Positions 18,220 through 28,012 of a stretch of DNA of 64,000 nucleotides are shown here, piece after piece. Below the pieces are notes generated by a model. It was given only the letters and a program-made list of their open reading frames with translations. It ran no database searches and was not told the DNA's origin. Positions within the stretch are counted from its first letter, which is position 1. Each line of letters starts with the position of its first letter. Source of the DNA: Nitrospira sp. (GTDB taxonomy: Bacteria; Nitrospirota; Nitrospiria; Nitrospirales; Nitrospiraceae). The stretch covers positions 186,001 through 250,000 of the forward strand of contig JARFXO010000002.1 in the NCBI GenBank assembly GCA_029194665.1, written 5' to 3'. The translations under genes were made by a program, and so were the position numbers.

Positions 18220-21200
18220 CTACCGCCTCGCGACGACTTGGAAATTCGCTGCGTCTTCTTTATTCAACGTCTTCAGAGCATCTTGAGCTTCGAGCCTTGT
18301 CGCGAACGTCGTCGTCCCTTCGAGGTTTGACAGATCGATCTTGGATTTCACCGTAAACGTCCTCGGTTCCACGAGCGACGAAATCGCCGCCGCGCGATAG
18401 CGGATCGCACCTAGACGAGCGGTGTCGCTCATCCCGACCGCGCTCCATTCCGAAAATCGCTTCGCCACATCGAACTGAACGGTCGTGGTTGTCCGTGGCT
18501 CTTCGGGCGGGCTCGGGATGACGATATCCTCAAAATCCACAGCAGCCTGCACCGGCGTTCCGCAATCCGCTGCATTGCTGCCGACGCTGACACCGGCGGG
18601 CAAAAGCTCAAATGACGGGCTCGACAGTTTCTGGTCTTCGGACAAGTCACGAAACTGCGCGGGTGCGAAATGATCGCGGACTAGATCGCCGGCCAGCGGC
18701 GTTCGTGTGGCGGCGCCCACCACGATCTGCTGGATACGGAATTCTTGCGTGCCGCCCACTGGACGCGTATTACCAAAGCGAGAAATCGACGTGTTGAGCG
18801 GCACCACACTTTGCTTCACCGTCAACGTGCTCAGCGGATGAATGCGGACCGCACCGGCCGGGCCCTCTCGCAAGCTCACGAGACGCTCGCTGGTCCCCGG
18901 CATCTCCGCGTTCCAGGCTGCGGCGTCGGCCAACGCGGTGCGCAGTAAGGCCCCCACGTCGACAGGTGCAGGAAGCGGCGGCTTTTCGCCGGACACCAGC
19001 GTGGCGTTGAACGACACGGTGAAATCGATCCACCAGATTTCGAATGTCGCCTTACCCTTGACGTTCAGCGGACGCGGGCCGGAGAGCTCACCCGCAAAGC
19101 TGACCTTGAACAGATTCGTCGAGCCGGCTTTCAACTGCAATGATGCGTGCAACGAGGCGATGAAATGGAACGGATCGAACTGAATCAGCACATCGTACCC
19201 GGCTTGACCCGAGATGCTGAACTTCGATTTCTTGGCGAACAGCTCGGCGCGCGCACCGAACTGCACCGTGTTCGACGTGATCGCGAAGTAGGACTCGCAA
19301 CGGATCTTCAAATTGTCCGAGTCTGCGAAGACGATCGCCGCGCGTTGCATGCGCTCCAAGCCCGGCGGTGGGACGAAAGCCGGATGCAATCCACCGACCG
19401 AGAGCGCAAAGAACGGCTGGTTGCCCCAGCTCAGACGCATGCGCATTTCGCCCGTGATGACGAAGCGATCGACAAGGCGGGAATCGAACAGCACCGCGTC
19501 CAGAAACGCGCGCTTTTGGTCGAAATCTACGCCGCCGAAGATGTTCATCCGCAGACGAACCAGATCCAGATCTTTCTTCGGCAGGACGGCCGATACCTGC
19601 CCCATGATGAGGAATCGCGTCCGTACGCCCAACTCGAGGATCAGCGCTAGATTGATGGTGATCAGCGGCGGTGTGCCCCAGGTGATCTGTGCCACGAGGC
19701 CGAACAAGTAGTGATCGCGCGCCACCGGGAAGAAGTTGCGAATCACGCTGAGGTACTGCGGCGCATTGCGGACCAGGTCCTTCGGCGCGAGCACGGCATT
19801 GAGCGTGTCGGCGCGCACGCCCGCCTGCACCGCATCTTCATTGACCGTACGATGAATGCCCAACAGGCCCCCGATGCCTGTGAGCATGAAGCCGAAGCCG
19901 ATGGGAATGGGTTTGAAGCCGTCCGCCGTGATGATCACGAGGAGCGAGAAGCCGCCTCCTGGTATGTTCGTGTTCAGCAGACCCAGAGCCGAGAGCGCCG
20001 CGAAGCCTTCAATCTCCAAGTGCAGAGCGCCGGCATATTGCGAGTGTTCGCGATCGAGATCCAAGAATCCTCCGCCGTGAATGACCTTGCCGTCTATGTC
20101 CAGGCCGATGGCCTTGGGCGGCTGAAATCCGAAATCCAAATCGAACAGGCCGAGGCTGGCGTCGGGCTTGACGAAATCGACGGTCAGCGCGAAGCCCATC
20201 TTGTCGAAGCTGGCCGTGACCGGGCCCAATTGCACGTCCGCGGCAAGAGTGGCGGCCAGAGTGAGTTTGGCGTTCCCGTCCTCCGATTGTGGCTTGAGGC
20301 CAAGCGACAGAAACTGTATCCGCGCAGGCCCGAACGTCTTGCCGACGGGCGTGATGCGATTGAGATCAGTGTCGTTGGCGGCGACGACTTCGCGAGCCCG
20401 GCGGGCTCTTGACGGTGCAACGAGACGCGGCAACGCGGACGGAGGCGGCGGATTGGTTTGGGTGATGACGTTGCCCTTGCCGCCCTCCAGAAAAAATCCC
20501 CGCTCCGTCGACCATCCCACCCCCAGGTTCAGCGGAATTTTCTTCTCCCCCGATAGAATCTGCGATAGAAATCCATTCCCGGATTTATCGAGATTCAGCA
20601 CCACCTCGCTCTCGCGCGAGAGCGCCCGCACGCCTGCAACGGCAGGAGACAATTCGAATTCTGCTTCAAACTTACCGAATTGCAGATGCGAGCCGTCTTC
20701 CTTGCCAAGCCGGTAAAGCGGTGTTTCGGCACCCCCGCCCTCGAAGCCGAACTTGATGCTCAGCTGTCCCGGTCCCCCGACGCTGGACTTGGTAAACTCC
20801 TCGAGATGAAAGAATAAGGCCCCGGCCGTCACCGACGGCGTGACCTTGAAGCGCCAATCTTTGTTGATTGGGACGTTGATGCTCGCGCCGAACTCGAAGG
20901 AGACCATCAATCCGGGACCGCCGTGAATCTTGGGTACGAACAGCAACGTGAGCGTGCCGTTCTTGTCGACGGCTTTCTTGGGGTCGGCTGGGTCGCGCTC
21001 CTTCCAATTGAAGCGGAGCGAGAGCGTGCGCTCGGACATCTTGTCGAGGAGCGGCGTGGCGGAACCGGGCGCTGGTTCCCAACCGTAGAGCGGCTCAATG
21101 GCCAACGTCGAAAGATCGCCGTCGTCCTCGCGCGACGTGGAGGACGTCAACCCCATGAACTCCAGAATGACGAGCGCCGCCGAAAGGGGAATGAACACAT

Positions 21201-21852
21201 TGTCGGAAAATGTGCGTGCTTGCTCTTCATCGTCGAGCAGCCAACCGTGCTCGCTAAAGATCGTGACAAAGCGGTTCCACACCACATGCGGAATCGTGGC
21301 GGTGAGCGGCTCTTCCAGAAAGCCAAGCGGTTGCGCGGACCAATAAATGATGGGGTAGTGCAGCCGCAGATAGTCCACCATCAAGATGTCGATCAAACGG
21401 TGAACCAGCTCCGGAATGCTATGAACGCCCTCGACATCCAGCGCTTTCACGAAGTTCGTCAGCGTGGTGAAGACTTCCTTGATATCGCCGAGCGCCTTCT
21501 TGAAATCGTCGAAGCTCGGGTCCTTGGCATCGCGATAGGCGCGGATATTGGCGAGATTCTTCTCCGGCAGCACCAGCTTCGCCGCCTTACTCGAAGACAG
21601 GCCCAGGACCTTGCCGAGATCCTGTGCGTGCGCCGTGGAGACCTCCGTTTCGACGCTGATCGTCTTGCGATACTCATTGATCCCCTTGATCTGGTGCTGC
21701 GGGAACGGCTGCCCCACGGGTATATTGGGCGGCAGCCCCAGATCGATGAGCACCTCGGCGCGGGCCGCATCGTCGTTCAAACGGTCGGCCAGCCACTCGT
21801 AGAATTCGCCAACCTTGCCGACGACAGTCTGCAGGAAATTCTCGGCGCTCAT
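18220..21852 (-). CDS. DUF6603-type giant protein (second gene of the operon)
   Basis: The 1210-residue product starts at 21852, overlapping the preceding stop by four bases (ATGA). An N-terminal helical part (1-200) is followed by a long beta-rich region. Around residues 590-1010 it carries the signature I associate with DUF6603 domains: IHGGGFLDLD, the glycine-rich IPIGFGFMLTGIGGLLG, ITWGTPPLITINLALILELG, SWGNQPFFALSVGGLHPAF and ITSNTVQFGARAELFA. The regular strand pattern looks like a large barrel or prism. Function is unknown for the family. No secretion signal is present. The C-terminal 200 residues include an FAPAQFRDLSEDQKLSSPSF segment typical of these proteins. Confidence 0.8.
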   Translation of the reverse strand: MSAENFLQTVVGKVGEFYEWLADRLNDDAARAEVLIDLGLPPNIPVGQPFPQHQIKGINEYRKTISVETEVSTAHAQDLGKVLGLSSSKAAKLVLPEKNLANIRAYRDAKDPSFDDFKKALGDIKEVFTTLTNFVKALDVEGVHSIPELVHRLIDILMVDYLRLHYPIIYWSAQPLGFLEEPLTATIPHVVWNRFVTIFSEHGWLLDDEEQARTFSDNVFIPLSAALVILEFMGLTSSTSREDDGDLSTLAIEPLYGWEPAPGSATPLLDKMSERTLSLRFNWKERDPADPKKAVDKNGTLTLLFVPKIHGGPGLMVSFEFGASINVPINKDWRFKVTPSVTAGALFFHLEEFTKSSVGGPGQLSIKFGFEGGGAETPLYRLGKEDGSHLQFGKFEAEFELSPAVAGVRALSRESEVVLNLDKSGNGFLSQILSGEKKIPLNLGVGWSTERGFFLEGGKGNVITQTNPPPPSALPRLVAPSRARRAREVVAANDTDLNRITPVGKTFGPARIQFLSLGLKPQSEDGNAKLTLAATLAADVQLGPVTASFDKMGFALTVDFVKPDASLGLFDLDFGFQPPKAIGLDIDGKVIHGGGFLDLDREHSQYAGALHLEIEGFAALSALGLLNTNIPGGGFSLLVIITADGFKPIPIGFGFMLTGIGGLLGIHRTVNEDAVQAGVRADTLNAVLAPKDLVRNAPQYLSVIRNFFPVARDHYLFGLVAQITWGTPPLITINLALILELGVRTRFLIMGQVSAVLPKKDLDLVRLRMNIFGGVDFDQKRAFLDAVLFDSRLVDRFVITGEMRMRLSWGNQPFFALSVGGLHPAFVPPPGLERMQRAAIVFADSDNLKIRCESYFAITSNTVQFGARAELFAKKSKFSISGQAGYDVLIQFDPFHFIASLHASLQLKAGSTNLFKVSFAGELSGPRPLNVKGKATFEIWWIDFTVSFNATLVSGEKPPLPAPVDVGALLRTALADAAAWNAEMPGTSERLVSLREGPAGAVRIHPLSTLTVKQSVVPLNTSISRFGNTRPVGGTQEFRIQQIVVGAATRTPLAGDLVRDHFAPAQFRDLSEDQKLSSPSFELLPAGVSVGSNAADCGTPVQAAVDFEDIVIPSPPEEPRTTTTVQFDVAKRFSEWSAVGMSDTARLGAIRYRAAAISSLVEPRTFTVKSKIDLSNLEGTTTFATRLEAQDALKTLNKEDAANFQVVARR

Positions 21853-24683
21853 GGTTGTCCTCGCAGCAGGGGCCGCTTCTCCAACGGATTACCCGTGAGT
21901 CTTGCCTTGTGCGTCGTGAACGGTTGGTGATCTTCTGACGCATTCGGCAATTCGTACGGAAAAACCGTGTGCAGTTCCTGAATCGCGTGCAGGACGTCTT
22001 GATTCTGAGCGTCCTTGAGGATCTTGAAATGGATCAGCCCCAGATTGCTGCCGATACAGAGCTGCCTGCCATTACGCATGACGTCGAAGCTTCGATGATG
22101 GCGCGCGACTAGACGGCGATAGGCATCGGCGAAATTGCTGCGGAAGTTGGGATTCGGAATCGGCGTGGCCACGATATCGATCCCCGCTGATGGAGGCTTC
22201 GCTGCCTCTGGGCGCTCTTTGTCCGGCTCATAGGGCTGACCGTTGAATTCCGGCCGTTCGTCGAGCAACACGTTGATCCGCCACGACCAATCAGGCGGCG
22301 TGGTCGGCTTCACGGCTGTTCCCTCCGGCCACCCGTAGGCAGGAAGCAACATAGGGGCTTCTTCCAGCCGCGCCCGCAATGCAGGAACCGCCTGCTTCGC
22401 CTTGTCATTGAGCACGTCGGCCTTCGCGTTCCAGCCTAGACGCTCGGCGTTGATGTGGGCGCGTATGAGCTGCTGCGCACGAGAGAGACGCAGATCGATA
22501 TCGCGCAAATACTCCGGCAAGACCTTCTTGAAGCCGCTGGACGTGAATTGCACGAAGCGGCAGGGATTGCCATCGGGATCGGTGTTCTTCCAGTAGCTCA
22601 TCGCTTGCGCCGAGCCGTAGTGCACGTCACCGGAAAGCAGGACGACTTTGCGGTAGGGTTCCAGCCGCTTGAGCAACGCCTCGGTCGCTTTCGGATCGAA
22701 TGCCCACGCTTCAATCGCATCGGGATTCGTGCCGGGCATGCCACGCAGATTTTCGTTGCCGTTGGCGATGATCTCCTTGACATCGAAGGCGCGATAGGCC
22801 AATGGCGCAATCAGCTCATCGAACATCGGCGGACCGAGCACCGGCAGCGGCGCAACGACAATCAGCACTTCTTTCCCTTCCGGCAACGGACCGGCTGGAA
22901 TCTGTTTCTCGATCGCGTCGAGAATGATGTTCGTGGGCGGCCCTCCGCGAGTGACCCAGTTCCGCTGTGTGCGGTTATCGAGAGCCAGCACGAGATGCCT
23001 CGTGCCCGGCACCGAAAAGTGCCAGGACAATTGATCCTCGAACTTCGTCACATCAACCGTACGCCGGTTCAAACCAAAGAGCTGCTCGATTTCGTCATTC
23101 GCAGTTTGCTGCATCGTCGCAGTTGAGGTGGTGGAGTACAGCTGCGACGCCAGTTCCAAGAGTCTCTTCGGCTTTCCTTGCAGGTACTTCTCGGGATCGT
23201 TGCCCCAGCCTTGAAACAGCGCGAACGCCAACATGCCGTTGCGGACACAGGCACGGCCTAAAGGATTGGTCATCACACGATCACGCCACATTGGATTTAA
23301 GTTCCAATCGTCGGTGACTTCGTGGTCGTCCCACATCATGTAGGTGGGAACGTTGGACATGGCACGCCGGATCTTGTGTTGATTCTTGAGGGCCTCTAGG
23401 CAATTGTCTCGGCCTCGATCAAGAGCGACTTTGTACAAACCCCCGAGATCGTCCTTGAGCTGCTGCATGAAGTCTTTGAACTTGGCGAGCTCCTCTGCTG
23501 TGAGCCCATCCGCAAACATATAGACCTTGGGAAATGTGCCGCGCACCGGCGATCCTTGCGCCGGCAGTTTGCCGGCCTGCAGCGTATCCGTATCGATCGG
23601 ATCTCGCACGACAGGATCGAACTCGTCCTTCTTCTTGATGGCCGATTTCAGCTCCTCGACAGTAAGTGTCTTGAATGCGAAGTCGATGAATCGGCGAAGC
23701 AACGCATCAGCGATCTTGGGCTTATTTTTGTCGTCACGACGGCGGAAGATCGGCAGCACGGTATCGGGAACCTTGACGTTGTAGCTGGTGCGAAACTCCG
23801 CGATGCTGTCGTCGAAGTCTTTGATCGCGGCGGGCCGCCACAGCTCGTTATTCCAGGCAAAGAGATACATCGCCGCCAGTTCACCGAAGGACAACAGATG
23901 GGAATGATTGTCGACCGTCGTCATTCGCGCTTCCGACAGCACGAGATTCTTGCGCATCCCCACGGGAAAGTTCTTCTCGTCCGCTGCGCTGAACTTGGCC
24001 GCTAGTCCGTTAGGCTCGTTGGTCGGCAAGAACTCCCGTTTGGCCAGTAGCTCTTGGCCAAGGGCGATCATCTGAGGGAGCACCCGCCGTTCCACATCGT
24101 CCGCATAAATTTGATCGCCGGCAAGGAGGAGTTGATGGATGCGTTGGTTCGGGTTCTGGAATTGCTCCTTGATCAGATCATCGAGCCAGGGAAGCGCGTC
24201 CGATAATCCCGCCACCTGTATGCGGCAGGAACCGTGAACGATCTTCAAGTCGCTAAGCTTGTCCGGCGGAAGGGCGAAGCTGGGCAGCTGATCTAGCGCA
24301 TAGCCCAAGGCGAGCCTGCGCCTCTCGACGGGTGTCGTGCTGAGCACATCGTCCTTGAGCAAGTTGAGCGACTTCAGGTCCTTCAGCGGACCGCCCGTCT
24401 TTTCGGTGAGCGAAATGTTGTAGGAATAGATCTGCCCGGGCTTGAGCACATCGGGGCCGGTGAGTTTCATCATCACGACGGCGATGTGCAGCTTATCGCC
24501 GATGGCGATGGTGTCTGCCCTATCAGCGTCCCGGCTGAACTTCGGCGTGTCGCCAGCCTTCGCAAGACCATCAAACAATGACAGCTGCACCGAGCACGCT
24601 TTGCTCAGTGCAACCCAAACAGAAACTAACCCAGGCTCAACCCTGCGAAGAATCGGACCGGACAGAATCAACGGCAGTTCCAC
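21849..24683 (-). CDS. PhoD-like metallophosphatase domain protein (first gene of the giant-protein operon)
   Basis: The product has about 944 residues. It shows the metal-binding motifs of the PhoD family: HGSCR (about residue 150), GDQIYADD (about 190-197), MMWDDHEVTDDWN (about 447-460) and LSGDVHYGSA (about 683-692). PhoD enzymes hydrolyse phosphodiesters or monoesters with Fe/Ca, normally after Tat export; here no twin-arginine signal is visible, so the protein is probably cytoplasmic. It is about twice the usual length, with long inserts and a C-terminal extension. The start is uncertain: GTG 24683 has GCGAGG at good spacing and precedes the conserved ELPLILSGPILRR. GTG 24716 is the alternative. 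Confidence 0.83.
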   Translation of the reverse strand: MELPLILSGPILRRVEPGLVSVWVALSKACSVQLSLFDGLAKAGDTPKFSRDADRADTIAIGDKLHIAVVMMKLTGPDVLKPGQIYSYNISLTEKTGGPLKDLKSLNLLKDDVLSTTPVERRRLALGYALDQLPSFALPPDKLSDLKIVHGSCRIQVAGLSDALPWLDDLIKEQFQNPNQRIHQLLLAGDQIYADDVERRVLPQMIALGQELLAKREFLPTNEPNGLAAKFSAADEKNFPVGMRKNLVLSEARMTTVDNHSHLLSFGELAAMYLFAWNNELWRPAAIKDFDDSIAEFRTSYNVKVPDTVLPIFRRRDDKNKPKIADALLRRFIDFAFKTLTVEELKSAIKKKDEFDPVVRDPIDTDTLQAGKLPAQGSPVRGTFPKVYMFADGLTAEELAKFKDFMQQLKDDLGGLYKVALDRGRDNCLEALKNQHKIRRAMSNVPTYMMWDDHEVTDDWNLNPMWRDRVMTNPLGRACVRNGMLAFALFQGWGNDPEKYLQGKPKRLLELASQLYSTTSTATMQQTANDEIEQLFGLNRRTVDVTKFEDQLSWHFSVPGTRHLVLALDNRTQRNWVTRGGPPTNIILDAIEKQIPAGPLPEGKEVLIVVAPLPVLGPPMFDELIAPLAYRAFDVKEIIANGNENLRGMPGTNPDAIEAWAFDPKATEALLKRLEPYRKVVLLSGDVHYGSAQAMSYWKNTDPDGNPCRFVQFTSSGFKKVLPEYLRDIDLRLSRAQQLIRAHINAERLGWNAKADVLNDKAKQAVPALRARLEEAPMLLPAYGWPEGTAVKPTTPPDWSWRINVLLDERPEFNGQPYEPDKERPEAAKPPSAGIDIVATPIPNPNFRSNFADAYRRLVARHHRSFDVMRNGRQLCIGSNLGLIHFKILKDAQNQDVLHAIQELHTVFPYELPNASEDHQPFTTHKARLTGNPLEKRPLLRGQP

Positions 24684-24716
24684 GGCGAACCTCGCGTGAA
24701 GTCCGATCAGCGCCAC

Positions 24717-25064
24717 CCCCTAGGCACCTTACTCTCGTGCGCCAGTGTGCGAGCGTATACACCAATCACTGCCCGCCATCAAGGCAAAAGATACGTCTCG
24801 CGGAATCATGGAGGGTCTAGAACAATTAGACGGCCTGTTCCACCAGGCGATCTTTGTCCCTTCCGGTGCCGCGCCTCCCTCGCAACCCACCCGCCCGCGT
24901 TGCTGGTTGTGCCAACGGCTGCCTTGTAGGCCAGAGCCCGCGGCGGCTGATGTGTCGCCGAAGCGAGGTTGATGTCATGCTGGATATCCGTACGGCCGGG
25001 CTGGTAAAAGAAAGATGGTGGTGATCCGGTGGTTGCTGACCTATCGTGAAAGGAATGTTGCCTG
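24717..25064. other. Divergent intergenic region upstream of the giant operon
   Basis: These 348 bases separate the leftward five-gene operon from the rightward secreted-protein gene and must hold both promoters. I see no convincing -35/-10 pair, palindrome or hairpin, and no open frame with a good ribosome-binding site. Confidence 0.4.
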
Positions 25065-25733
25065 ATGATCTCAACACTCAGGGGCACACAGCAGCTCAGT
25101 CGCCGCGCCTGCCTTGCGACGGCATTGCTGGTGACGATCGGCATCGTGGCTCTACCGGTACAGGCTGCAGACGGAAGCAAGACGAAGTTCACGCGCATCT
25201 CGACTCAGTACATTGCGGCGTTGGGCGATCCAGGTGCGACCTCCGGACACGGCGCGCAATTGTGGGGTCTGTGGCCACTGGACCCAGGTCCTCGAGGCGT
25301 GAAGCTGAACCGCTATCAATCACTAAAAACTTCCGATGGTGTCGCCCCGGCGCGCTGGAAATTCGACGAGACGGACTGGTGGCTGGAGGAACATGGCTTG
25401 ATCATGGAGCAACCGACCGTTCCACTCCCTCCCGGAAAATATCTGGTCACGGGCGCCCGCAAGGTGACAGCCGTGCTGACTATTCATCCCGCCGACAGCC
25501 ATGGCGACAGGCGCTGGGAGCTCGATCAAGGCGCGACGCTCTACGATGTGACCCACCTGGCCTGCCGTTCCGCGCGCTATACCGCGGCGACAGTGGGTGG
25601 TTCGTGCTCGCCTGCTCACGCGAAGCAGACGGCGTTTCCAGTTGCGCCAGGAGGAACGATGCCTCCGGTCGAGGGCTGCACGAAGCAGGACTATGCGGTA
25701 CTCATCGTGATCGGCGTGGGCGTGGAAAACTGA
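25065..25733 (+). CDS. Predicted exported protein of unknown function
   Basis: The 222-residue product has a signal peptide (ACLATALLVTIGIVALP, cleavage probably after VQA) and a mature domain that starts TKFTRISTQYIAALGDP. Other landmarks are WGLWPLDPGPRGV, LPPGKYLVTGARKVTAVLTIHP and a cysteine-containing C-terminal part (LACRSARY, GSCSPAHA, VEGCTKQDY). Homologous-looking proteins are scattered in many bacteria, without known function as far as I recall. The last 140 bases of the gene are repeated downstream at 26455-26623 as a remnant with stops. It is divergent from the giant operon. Confidence 0.7.
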   Translation: MISTLRGTQQLSRRACLATALLVTIGIVALPVQAADGSKTKFTRISTQYIAALGDPGATSGHGAQLWGLWPLDPGPRGVKLNRYQSLKTSDGVAPARWKFDETDWWLEEHGLIMEQPTVPLPPGKYLVTGARKVTAVLTIHPADSHGDRRWELDQGATLYDVTHLACRSARYTAATVGGSCSPAHAKQTAFPVAPGGTMPPVEGCTKQDYAVLIVIGVGVEN

Positions 25734-25762
25734 ACCGCGGTGACGCACCGACGACTTGCGCG
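25593..25762 (+). repeat. 3' end of the secreted-protein gene, intact copy of a direct repeat
   Basis: From GTGGGTGGTTCG at 25593 to just beyond the stop codon, this segment matches 26455-26623 at roughly 85-90 percent by eye, including about 28 bases after the stop. The two copies bracket the DUF6883/DUF4926 gene pair. Confidence 0.8.
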
Positions 25763-25816
25763 GCAGTCAATAAACGATTCCCCACCTCTTTTCATATTCC
25801 TCAAGATTGCGAAAGA

Positions 25817-26026
25817 TCACGCGGGCTGATAGTGCAACACTAGCAATTGGCTGGATTTCAGAGGGAGCATGGCGTAGGTCTTGCCATCGTTATCCACAAA
25901 CTCCACCTCAAACACACCCGGATCAAGTGATTCCACCACAGTCCCCACTTGCCCACGCAGTAAGCGGCGATCAGAGATATCTTCGGTCAGCGCTACCACA
26001 TCAAGCACGCGAATTTCATGGTTCAT
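25817..26026 (-). CDS. DUF4926 family small protein
   Basis: The 69-residue protein starts MNHEIRVLDVVALTED and contains RRLLRGQVGTVVESLDPGVFEVEFVD (partial), the signature of DUF4926, a small SH3-like beta barrel. It follows the DUF6883 gene by 15 bases. The two families are commonly adjacent, which suggests a two-gene module, possibly of toxin-antitoxin type, although I know of no proof of that. The pair is bracketed by the two copies of a gene 3' end. Confidence 0.82.
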   Translation of the reverse strand: MNHEIRVLDVVALTEDISDRRLLRGQVGTVVESLDPGVFEVEFVDNDGKTYAMLPLKSSQLLVLHYQPA

Positions 26027-26041
26027 GATGGATGCTCCCGG

Positions 26042-26374
26042 CTAAAGAACATAACACGAAGCGAATCGGGGATAATCTTCGCCATGACGAATGATCCATA
26101 AACTCCGCACGGTCGCTGGCCCACTCATTCCCTGTGCAGCAAAGTCTAACGCATACCGCTGTCCGTAGTCATCTGCGCCGAGAAAACTAGCATCTGTTTG
26201 GAGCGCGGCCTGCAAGAGCCTGCGTCGCACATCTTCTGCCTCGTCAACTGTCCACCTCAACGCGCGCTTAAAGACACGAGCCTTGTGTTGACCGCGAGGA
26301 TGGTCGGCATTCAGGCAGTAGTCGCGGAGCTTGCGTACATCCACGACTGCCCGATCAGCGTTTGGTAGTTTCAT
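26042..26374 (-). CDS. DUF6883 family small protein
   Basis: The product of about 110 residues begins MKLPNADRAVVDVRKLRDYCLN and contains HPRGQHKARVFKRALRW, characteristic of DUF6883. ATG 26374 is preferred over the ATG nine bases upstream because AAGGGA then lies at normal spacing. It is the first gene of a two-gene unit with the DUF4926 gene. Function is unknown, and the pairing and small size are like those of mobile two-component modules. Confidence 0.78.
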   Translation of the reverse strand: MKLPNADRAVVDVRKLRDYCLNADHPRGQHKARVFKRALRWTVDEAEDVRRRLLQAALQTDASFLGADDYGQRYALDFAAQGMSGPATVRSLWIIRHGEDYPRFASCYVL

Positions 26375-26454
26375 GCCAACCATCCCTTTTGCACTATCGC
26401 TAGCTTAAGGAACAGCACATACATCAACTGATCAAAACCTGTCCAGAGTTCTAG

Positions 26455-26623
26455 GTGGGTATTTCGTGCTCGCCGGCTAAGGCGAAGTAGACGGCATTTC
26501 CAGTTGCGCCAGGGGGAACGATGCCTCCGGTCGAGGGCTGCACGAAGCAAGACTATGCGGTGCTCATCGTGATCAGCGTGGGCGTGGAAGACTGAACCAC
26601 GGTGGCGCACCGACAGCTTGCGC
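26455..26623 (+). pseudogene. Duplicated 3' remnant of the secreted-protein gene
   Basis: This is a diverged copy of the end of the gene at 25065-25733. It reproduces the CTKQDYAVLIVI coding segment and the sequence after the stop, but has in-frame stops (TAA and TAG in the part matching the alanine-rich cysteine segment). There is no upstream coding part, so only about 140 coding bases were ever present here or survive. Together with the intact copy it flanks the DUF6883/DUF4926 pair. Confidence 0.75.
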
Positions 26624-26686
26624 GTCGACTTCAACAAGAACCTCCCGATTATCTTCTGCTCCTCCGTTTTGTTTCATTCGCTGGAA

Positions 26687-28012
26687 TTATGAAGAGGAGC
26701 CCGGTGAGGTTTTCCTCGCACTCGCATCCTGCGAGGGAAGTCCCGCGAAATATTCGAGGAGAGATCGGTGAATAAATATGTAGCCACCACCTACCTTCTT
26801 GAGGAGGATCAGCTTGGCGCAGTGGTCGAGGAACGGAATGAATCGGAAGGGTGTGGAGCTTGTCAGCCAGAGAACTAGTCGAAGTGAATAGTGTTTCACC
26901 ACAGTTGAACCGCCACGATTGAGCCCGACCGTCAGACCAAGTAGCATGCTGGGCCCTAACTCAAGGACCAATGATCCCCTTAGCACATAGTCCAACCCGT
27001 GGTCCATCATTCTAAATAGCCCAATTATCATTACACCGAGCAACACACAGAGTAGTAATACAACCAACCCGTTTCTCAGGGACAGCGTAACGCCTTGATT
27101 CGGAGAGTCTTTATCCGCCCTAATTTGATCGATCAGCCCGCGGCTTATCCCAACCACCAATCCTGTGAACAGCCCAAACCCCACCAGCACGTAAAGCAAT
27201 GCGTTGGATTTCGTGACCTTCCCAGATTCAGATCCCCATATCTGAGCCAACAAAAACGTGATGAGCACCATTGTTACTAATAAGCCAGTATTTCTCAAAA
27301 ACGCTCTCCAACTCCATGACATAGCTTCAACAAGATGAATTTCCTTTAGAGAACCAATTCCCAATCCCCCGATCGGTCCAATAAAGGACCCAACAGGTAT
27401 TAAACCTTTATCAAAGTTCACGAGCCCTCCAAGCATAACCATCAACATGATAACTAACAGACAACATACTACCCCATTTATTACAGGCAACTTTGTCCGA
27501 CAACCCACAAAAAAACTTATCCCACTGAACAGCCCAAGCCAAAGCCCTTCACTTAGCCCACTTCCAGTCACAACGACCAGCGAAATGATTAAACCAACAG
27601 TCAGTCCTGCAAGTAGCGCCGCTACAGCTTCGTACGCTAACCTTTGGCCCGTAGAGTCCAACCAATGAGGCTGGAGTTCCTCAACCATAAATACGGACTG
27701 TGACTGTTCTTTCATTTTCCGAGCCAACCATGAGAGCCAGCGAATGGTTTGGTCCTGAGGAAACGGACTTGTGATTGATTTCTTCCGTTGAAACATCCGT
27801 TCTACATAGAGTTGGAAGATTTGCTCTCGACGCACTTGTGGTGATTCGCCCTTGTGGCTCGCTAGAGCTTTTCCATCTACTCCCTCACAGGCTAGGCTCA
27901 TGATGCTGAGCATCAGTGGAGTCTGTGCTAGGTCCTGTAACACAGGATCGCTACTCATGGCCTGTTGGAGCCCCGCCAATTGTGGACCGCCAGATGTGAG
28001 AAAATTACTCAT
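26687..28012 (-). pseudogene. C-terminal membrane part of a broken TIR-NACHT protein
   Basis: This 441-residue frame begins at 28012, overlapping the stop of the NACHT frame by four bases. Its first 110 residues (DLAQTPLMLSIMSLA, REQIFQLYVERMFQRK, IRWLSWLARKM) are the helical region that normally follows a NACHT ATPase, so the frame continues an interrupted protein. About seven hydrophobic segments follow (for example LTVGLIISLVVV, VVCCLLVIMLMVMLGG, LLVTMVLITFLLAQI, LVVLLLCVLLGVMIIG). A soluble tail (GGGYIFIHRSLLEYFAGL) closes it, typical of the NACHT C-terminal domain. Intact relatives are single proteins, so the ATGA junction is read as a frameshift rather than as a gene start. Translational coupling is the alternative. 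Confidence 0.7.

Noticed and set aside
26371-26637. Leftward open frame over the duplicated 3' remnant
   Set aside because: It is antisense to the remnant of the secreted-protein gene, and a matching antisense frame exists over the intact copy at 25323-25748. It is not a gene.
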